Shown one piece after another: positions 54,001-63,000 of a DNA stretch of 64,000 bases (within the stretch, counting starts at the first letter, position 1; the number at the start of each line of letters is the position of its first letter). Source of the stretch: Elusimicrobia bacterium RIFOXYA2_FULL_47_53. GTDB lineage: Bacteria; Elusimicrobiota; Endomicrobiia; Endomicrobiales; XYA2-FULL-47-53. The position numbers and the translations under genes were made by a program. Where the stretch lies: assembly GCA_001800315.1 (NCBI GenBank), contig MGVE01000006.1, positions 186,001 to 250,000 on the forward strand. Reading direction: 5' to 3'. The notes below the pieces were generated by a model, which was not told the origin of the DNA, searched no databases, and saw only the letters and a program-made list of their open reading frames with translations.

Positions 54001-57000
54001 TTACGGCGAATAATTCCCGCAATGATCCGAAACCTAAAGACAAGCCGAGAATTTTTGGTTTTTCCTGATTTATGCGTTCTATTATCTTTTGAACATCGCC
54101 TTCTTCAAGGTAATGAACCATTGACACTTTAACAGAATCCTTGAAAGTATTTTTTAGTGTGCCGCCGAGCACGGCAATACTTAATGGATTGTCAATCTTG
54201 GATGTATCTCTTATTTTACTGAAGAATGAAAGTGTAACTTTCACTGATTCATTGTCAACCATGTTTATGTCAGAAGAATCCTCACCGACCGTCAGCGGCT
54301 TGATAGCTTTAGTGCCGCTTCCGAATAATAAATTGTATAGCGCGTGCGTTGAGGCGTTGGCGAGGTAGGCTATATACGCGTTTTGCGTGAAGTGCCACGC
54401 GAGGTAGGTCGCTGTCCATATTGCGCCGGCTCCGGCAAGCCTCGGCCAGTCGGGTTTGCCCAGCAGGAAATTTATCAGTATCTGCAGTGTGTGCAAAACA
54501 ATATCCGGCAGCCAGAAGGGGGCAAATTTCAGCTCTACCCACCGCTTCATTTGCGGTTCATTGGAAAGCATTTCTTTGTATTGCGGATTGCTCTTGCGGA
54601 AATTCTTGAAATACCATTTCCCTATTTTATAGGTGCTTTCAAGAGTCAGGTGAGTACCATTATTTATTTCATTAGCCCGCGGCGGCTCCGCAGGTTTTAT
54701 GCCCCCGGTATTTTTATATGTGCTCGGATCGATATTTGCCAATATTTCAATTATAATTTCCCCGCCACCGCCGGATTTTGAATCTTGCCCGTTTTGTTTT
54801 CTTTCAGCGAACTCGGATTGTATCAACTCAACCCGTCCTAATACACCATGCGCATTCCAACGAATATTTCCCGTGACTCCTTCTCCTGTGACCAGCCTTT
54901 CTAATACTTTTATGCCTTCAGATACATCTTTGTTCCGCGTGGCCTCCAAGGAAACAACATCGCGTATCTTATCCATCGCTGTCTCGCGTAATTCTTCAGA
55001 TATTTTTTCTTCTCGCGCAAGTCCTTCAAGTACTCGCAGGCCTTCATAAATGTCTTTGTCTTCCAAGCCTTTCGCTGAGATAGCTGTGCCAATGTTTTGG
55101 ATTAGGACAAGACTATCAATGAATGCTAAATCTTTGTCTCTTACCGCACGGGCAAGCACATCCAACCATCTATTGACATGCCCTGTTTGCGCGGCATTTT
55201 CAGACAAAACTTCGCCCAAAACCTTGATTGATGTCCTTCGCAGCAATCCCGGCCCTGTTTTGTCCTTAAATATGTCTTCCATTAAAATTAAGGCTTTGTT
55301 TACGATTTCTTTGTTGACTGCACCACCGGCAAAATTTCCTATCGTTCTGAGTGCAGTAGCGCGCAATTCAACGGGCAGCATTATATCCCCAGGCAAATTA
55401 AAGAGAATATTTACCCCTTCAGAAACATCTTTGCCGAGCTCCGCCCGCTCGGACATGCTCACGCCTATATTTACGATCGCCATGCCTCTCAAATCATTGG
55501 ACAAAAATTTATCTTCGTATAAATCACGGAGAATATTTATTCCTTCGGAAACATCTTCTGTTCGCGTCCCCGCGCGGGTTATTATTTTTCTTATGCAACT
55601 CAGCATTCCTACGCGGGCTTCTAAAATAATTGTGGCATTATTTGTGTCCTTATTGCCCAGCAATTTCAGTATCTCGGAAACATCCTCGCCGCGCTCAGCC
55701 TTAATGGATATAACATCGCCTATCGCATTCCATGCCGTTTCGGCAAAATTCCTGTTCCTTTCTCTTCCTTCTTCACGCGCCAAATTTAACAGCATATTCA
55801 GCCATTTTGAAATATCTTCACCCCGCTCAACCTTCGCGGAGAGAACATTCCCTACTGTTACTATTGCCGCGCTGCCAAAACTTCTGTCTTTTTCTTCTTT
55901 GCGTACCGCATCAAACAGCATATCCAGCAATTTAGCGACATCCTCGCCGCGCTCATCTTTTGTGATAATAATCCGTTCTATAGCTTTATATAGCGCTATG
56001 TAAAATTGCTGCGTTTTTTTTCTGTTAAGCATATCAGGCAATTTCTCAAGGCTCAAATTTCCTTTTTCCCAGGCCTCGTAAAACTTGTTCTTCCCGTCCA
56101 TATTTACCGCTCTCTCATTTAGTGCTTCCAATCCTTCGCTGATCTCCAGCTTCGTCTCGGTATTAAGACCTTTTATAATATCTGTCACCTTATCCTTTTG
56201 TCTGCCGACAGCAGAAATGCGGCCCAGCATTTCCTTAACCCGTTTTGCGTGTTTCTCCTCAACTACACCGTCCCATATATGCCGCCTCCCGCCGGAGGCC
56301 AGCCTTTTATAAACACCGAGTTTGCCGCGCAAAAAGTAATAGCTCTTTACTTCGTTTTCTATAGTTTTTCTGCTCCTCATATCGCTTTCGTCTATAGGTA
56401 TAGCGTTCCGTCCGCTGTAAAGCAAAAGCCTCTTAAAGGACAATATCGCGGCGCGGTTTTCTCCAAAGACTGCCTTAAGCGCCCTGTCAAGATTGCTAAA
56501 ATCTATTCTTTGCTCATATCCGCTCGCGAACACCGGCAGAACCACATCCTCCAGGCCGGTTACCCCTCCTTCCATTATCGCCCTTGTCAGACCGTCGCTT
56601 ACCGTAAGCGCATCCCTTATATACTGCGCCCGCGCTCTATTATTCAACGGTAACGCTCTTACAGGCGTCATTAAAAACCGGCTCTCTATTGTGTTATGAT
56701 CGCGGGAAAAATTAATTATGTTATGGTGATAAAATACTTTAGCGTCCATGTGGTTTTCTGTCACTACAAATAAGTATGGCAAGATTAACTGTCTGCCTCC
56801 TATTTCCTCGCCATTATGAGTATTAATGGCGCACAGATAACCGTCAAGAAACAATGCGATTGTATACAGGTTTCTCTTTTGTTCGGCCGTAATCTCGCTC
56901 TCATAGGCGCCACGGTCGCAATGAATATGCATTGACGCATTATAATCGGCTCCAAGTTTTTTGAAAAATATTTTTAATCCGTTCCACGACTTTTGCTTTC

Positions 57001-60000
57001 CGTTGTCAATTAAATAATCTTCTTCTTCATCAGCGTTCATCTCTAATTCTATGCCGAATTTTCTCGTAATCCCGGGAATTGGCTCAAACTTAGTTTCACC
57101 CAGCAGGGGGCTTATCAGGTCATAGCGCTCTTTCAGCCGTTTATCGCCTTCTCCCTCAAACACTCCGCTTATCCATCTCAATTCCCCGGCGCATTCCTCA
57201 AACACTATCACCTTTTCCGCTATTTCCAGCAATTTTGACTTTGCCGCTTCGTCCCATTCCCGGCTTCTCCCTAATATCCGAACCAGCGATCTGAACTCAG
57301 GGACAAAATCTTTAAAATATATTTCCCTAAACGCCGCTATGCGCGCCCCCGGATGCTCAGCGTCACTCGTGTTTAAAGCCTTTAGATAATCCGTATAGCC
57401 GGCCACAGCCAAGTTTACTCTCGCGGAAAGTATTTCAAGCAGTTGATACCTTAATTCTTTCGCGAGCTTGTCCGCGCCGGAGGCATCCGCCCTGATAATA
57501 AATCGTGTAAACGCTTTTTGAGTTGCATCCCTTACCTCGCCTGCCCGATCATCTCCTTTCAGGACGCCGTTTATCATATTGGAGTACACAAACCCTGCGG
57601 CCCGGCGCGCCGAGACAGCCATACGCCTCTTACTATTCCCGCCTAAGTTGTTGTAGCGTTTGCTAAACTTCTTGGCGTTAAATTCTTTCCCAAATATCAT
57701 ATCCCACAACAACCTGTATTCCGAATCCGCGCCTTTTTGCAAAGCGTAATCAGCGTATTCATCGTTTACCCGTCCGCGGCCGCGTTCGCCCCGCTCATCC
57801 TCCATCCTTACGCTTTCTAAATATCGGTTCATCAATAGGGGCAGCTGCTCCGCACCCATGCTTGCTATCAGCACGCCGTTTTTATTGGCAAACTCCGTCC
57901 CAAGCTTTGTTTCGCCGCTAACACCGTACCGCGCGCTCTCTTCCGCGCTGGCTCTTACAACCTCTGTTTCGGTTTTTTTTGATTCCTTTTGCGCCGGCAA
58001 CACTATCGCGGCACGCTCCAGTTTATCCAGCAAATCAACCGCTCTTCCTATTCCTGCCGCGTCTTTTCCGTTTATTAACGCGACTATCGCCGCATCCGTA
58101 ACCGGTATTATCCGGCGGTTATCAACCGCGTCAGGCCTTACAAGTAAGCCTCCGGCTGAAGTTATCAGCGGATTTTTTTCGGTTGGAATTAAAATATTTT
58201 CATCTCCGGTTTCTGAAGGTTTTATTCCGAAGCCGTCTTCACCGACCGTCAGCGGTTTTCCGGCTTTAGTGCCGCTTCCGAATAATAAATTGTAAAGCGC
58301 GTGCGTTGAGGCGTTGGCAAGGTAAGCTATATACGCGTTTTGCGTGAAGTGCCACGCGAGGTAGGTCGCTGTCCATATTGCGCCGGCTCCGGCAAGCCTC
58401 GGCCAGTCGGGTTTACCCAGCAGGAAATTTATCAGTATCTGTAATGTGTGAAAAACAATATCCGGCAGCCAGAAGGGGGCAATGGTAAGCTCGGTCCAGC
58501 GGTCCATTACTTTTTCGTCGGTAACCAGCGCGGGCAGGGTTGACTTAGTTGTTTTGCCATCAAGGGTTTCTTCCTCCTGCTGAGGCTTGACTAAACCTTT
58601 TCTCAGCGCGAAATCCCGTCCCTTCAGGGAAGCTGCCAGCGCCGAAACCGTAAGCGCGCGAAAATCTTTACGGGCATCAATTAACGGGCTTGAGAAAAGC
58701 GGCGAAATTGCTATCTGCGAAACGCTTCCGTCAGCGCCCTGGTCTCTTTTTTCAATTACCGGGTACCCGACATTCCCGCCCGGAGTTACGCCAAGAGCGA
58801 TTGAAGGGTAGAGGTCACGAAACTCGTCTCTCAGGACATATTTGCCTTCGGAATTTTTTACGGCGTATATCTTATATAGCCTGCCCAGCATGCCGGTTAA
58901 TTTTATCTGGCCGTTCTCTTCGGCCACTTCACCGAGAATGTCAGTAATTTCCCTGGCATTCTGTCCTGAAATCCTTGATCTTGAACTGTAAGCTTTGTCC
59001 GGTTTAAGGGCCCAGGCGCCGTTTCTGTTTCGTCTGGAAATAAACTTGGTCGTCATCCCGCTGACATATAAATATATTTCGTTCTTTGCGCGGCCCTGCT
59101 GGCTGTCTATCATCTGCTGAAGCGGAACCAGCACGCTGCTCATAGCGGTAGCGCTGTTTCTGTCGGTAAAAAACGCCAGCCTGACTCCGCGGTTATAAAG
59201 CGCAGCAAGTACAACGGCCATCTCATAGCGGTCTTCATAAAGATTTTCATAGACCGTCTTTTTCTGGCCGTTTACTATTACATCTTTCTTGCCCAAAATA
59301 GTGTCGTCAATATCCAGCGCGATAAATTTCGGCAGTTCTCCCGCGGGAAGGTTAAAGATCCTCTGAAGTTCTTTCTGAGCCGCGTCTATGCCGCTTCCGA
59401 TGGCCACCGCCTCGGGAATTACTCTGTGCTGGTCCTCGTCAACGGCAAGAACAGTAAGGCCGTCAATGCCGCACAAAATCCCGTCGCGCTCATTTATAGA
59501 ATCCGTCTGGTTGCCTATGTATATGCCGCCGGAAGCCCTGAACCCGGTTTTGCGCAGGTAATCCTTCATAGCGTCTTTTTTCGTGGGTACCGGAGCCCTG
59601 GAAATATCTATAGTGCTTCTGCCGCCCTCTCTGATTACTATATCCTGCCCGTTTATTCCCGCTGTCTGCTCGGCCCGCGGCCTTTTCGTTGAGGCGGAGG
59701 GAAGAAGGCCGGTTTCTATCCGGCTGAATATCTCGGCGAGACGGGGCAGCGAATAATGGTAGCTTTGCGCGGCCCTGCTTCCGTCGGAATCACGGGGCTG
59801 AAGGGACGCGGATATCTCGGCAAGCCTCTCCCCGACGGGGATTATGCTTTTTGCTTCTATAAACTCCCTGTCTTCCCGGCTGATCTCAAAAGTCCCCAGA
59901 GCGTGTTTGCCGGCTTCAAGCGGCCGCCTGGACGCGTCGGAGCGTATTTCCTCAATTTCTCTTGCCTCGCCCGAAATAAAATCGGCCAGCGCGGGATCGT

Positions 60001-63000
60001 CAACCGGGGCTTTATTAAACACCACATGCGTAACAATATCGCCGAAGGAATAATCGCTTTCAAGGGAATCATTTATGGAGCGTTCTATAGCCGTGATCAG
60101 AGTTTGAGGAGTGTGGTTAAGCGTCTCCATATCCTTTGTCGCGTTAAATATAAATATTATCTGAACCCCTCTCTCTCTTGCCTTTTTGAGCTCGCGCGCC
60201 ACGCCGTCGGCCATCAGGTTTACGGCGATGCTTGTAAACGCGCTGCCCGGGCCTATGACAATCCTTTTCGCGTTTTGAATCATCGCCAGCGCCTTGGGGT
60301 TGGCCGGCATTTTAACAGGATTGCCCGCGTTATCGTAAAACGCGACTTTTTCTATATAACTGGCAGGATGGTAACCGGCCGTAATATCTTCCTGGCCTGT
60401 CAGCAGGCCGCCGTCAGACAGGAGAGCCGTGAAACTTGCATCCCTGTATGTCGCGGGGCTTGCCGGAACCGATACCGAACCGCTCCCGGTAATACGCATC
60501 GCGCGCTCAAGCGCCCTGTTGTATCTTGACGGCACTACCCAGCCGGAAGGACAAGCGTTTTCCGCGTCCAGCGCCGCGAGGAAAATAATATTTTTTACGC
60601 TGTGTCCCCTGCCGGATATTCTTATTTTGCCTTTCCATTTATTATCGGCATTTTTAAAATAGGGCAGAAGCCTGTTATAGAATGCCTCTAATTCCGTTTC
60701 GCCAACCTTTCCCTTAAATCTCTCCGCGGCCTGAACCTTCGCGCTGTCAAGCAGTTGAACGAAACTCCGGGCTTCAAACGAGCGGGCATTGAGGAACCAG
60801 CGCTTCCATTCTTCGGCAACACCGCCTGTTATAGCGCTCATTACATCGCCGGGATGGGGAATGGTCGCGGCACGGACAGCCTCCCTGGCCGGCCTGCGGG
60901 CCGGCTTACCGGCGGCCCAGTAAAAGGCGATATCGTCCATTATGTCTTTGGAACTGCCGCCATTATCCATGTAGCTGGTTATTGACCGGATCCCGTCTTT
61001 GAAGCGGCCTTTGAACAGCTCCACAATTTTGCCGGAACCCGTCCCGCCGCCAATGATGAGGACTTCGGCAGGCGCGTCAAGAGGAGATTCGCGCGTAAAA
61101 GCGTTTTTAATCCAGCCCAGGGTTTCTTGCCCGGATTCATTAATATTTATGATAAAGTGCGGAATGGAAAGCGATAAATAGGCGGCGACAAGCGTTGCTG
61201 TAAGGGGAAGGCTGAACACATAGAAAGAATAAAAAATGGTAAGCGAGGCGAGAACGGCGATAACCTGCAGGCCGTAGGCCTGTCTGTCGCTTAAATCGTC
61301 TCTCGCGGCATGGATAAAAAGGTCGGGTACAAAAAGCGGCGCGAAAACAAGCTCTATTAGCCTGTTTATTACGGGATGGTCAATAGCGAAGGTGGGCGCT
61401 TGGCCGAAAAGCAGCTGAACGCCGCCAAAGAAGCCCCTGAATGTTGACCTGGTCTGCGGCGCAGTAAGCATTTCCTCATCCGCCAAAGCTTTCTTATCGC
61501 GCAAACGCGCCTCTTCCTCTTTGCGTGAAAGCATATCTTCATCCTGGGCCGTGATCTCCATTAGAATACTATAGGCGCGTTTGATTATCGCAAGCGCCTC
61601 GTCTTCGCTGATTCCGGCGGAATTCGCCGCTTCCTGCGCCGTATACCCTTTTGTGAGAACCTTTTCAACCACTAAGCGATCCGCCGCCTCAAGCCTGCCG
61701 AGCAGAACCCGAATCTCGTCGTTTTCCTCAACCGCCAGGGAGTAATCGCTATCGTCATAGGTCATTCTCTCAAGCTTCGTCGGGCCCTCGCCGTCTTTTG
61801 AAGATATTTTTTCATCAAGGGATTTTTCCTTAAATCTCGCGCGGTTCAGCTCTCTGGCGGCGAGGTCTAAAGCGGCTCCAAGCTCTCCCTGAACATATTT
61901 TTCAAAACTGATATTGCCGAACAACCCGTCGGCTATATATCTGTCAATCAGATCGTAAAGCGCGAGCAGCCCTTCGCTTATCAGCTCATCCTGGCTGAAC
62001 AGATCGTACCTGGCGTAGTTATTAACGACTATATTTCTCACAAGCCAGATGTAATTTCCTATTATATGTTTCCTGGCCTCGGCCTTGCGGTCCGCGTTAT
62101 TTTTCAGGCCCAGAATTCTGAACATTTCATTTTCAACGGCCCTGTCTATCTCGGGTTTGATAAAAATCTGGCCGGGGGTGGCCTCGGTTCCCGCGGTTCT
62201 TGCCATGCTCAATTCGGCAAGATGCCTGGCCGCGCCGTAAACATTTGTCGTTTTGTCGGCCTTTTTCATCAGGGCTTTCGCTTTCTTAAGGGCGTCCTTG
62301 TAACGGCCGCTTTTGTAAAGTTTGTTGACGGTTTCGTACAGTTCCCACCCTTTGCATTCATTCATGAGCCGTTTGGACATCTCGGCAAGGTAGGGATCCC
62401 TGTTCTGACGGAAACTTTTCAGCTGCGCCGTCGCCTCGCCGAACCGTTTTTGAACCATAAGGGAAAGCGCGGACTCAAGCTTTACGGAAGCGCGGCTGTC
62501 GGAAATCCTGGCGGAAACCACGGCTGTCAGTGGGTAGTCGTTTTTCGCGGTTTTTTTCAGATGAGTGAATAATTCCATGGCTTCCGCGAAATGTCCCGCG
62601 GCAAAAAGGCTTTCCGCCATTCGGTACTGCGAATTGAAAACTTCATCCTGCTCGGAGCTCAGGCCGGCGGTTCTTTCCGCTGCGATAATACCGTTTATCC
62701 TTTCTAAATAATTCTGGGCTTTATACGCGAGGTTCTGTTCGGCGAGGTTCGCCGAGGGAAGTGACCTGCCTCTTACCACGATATAGGCAAATTTCCTGCG
62801 GGCCGCGCGGTCCTCGCCTTTGATAAATAATTCCACCGCGCTGTCATAGAGTTTCTGAAGATAAGAGGCACGCCTTGCCTGAGCGGCCGGCGACTTCTTC
62901 CTCATCTGATTTTTAATATCGTTGTTCAGCAATATTTCCAGCGGCTGGCCGTTGACATCAAATATGGGCTCGCCATCTTTGTCTTTTAAGTATTTAACGC

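Noticed and set aside
59756-60529. A 257-codon plus-strand frame and other plus-strand frames opposite the giant gene
   Set aside because: The composition is atypical (many Arg/Cys/Gly), no domain is recognisable, and they are antisense to conserved CofD-like motifs.
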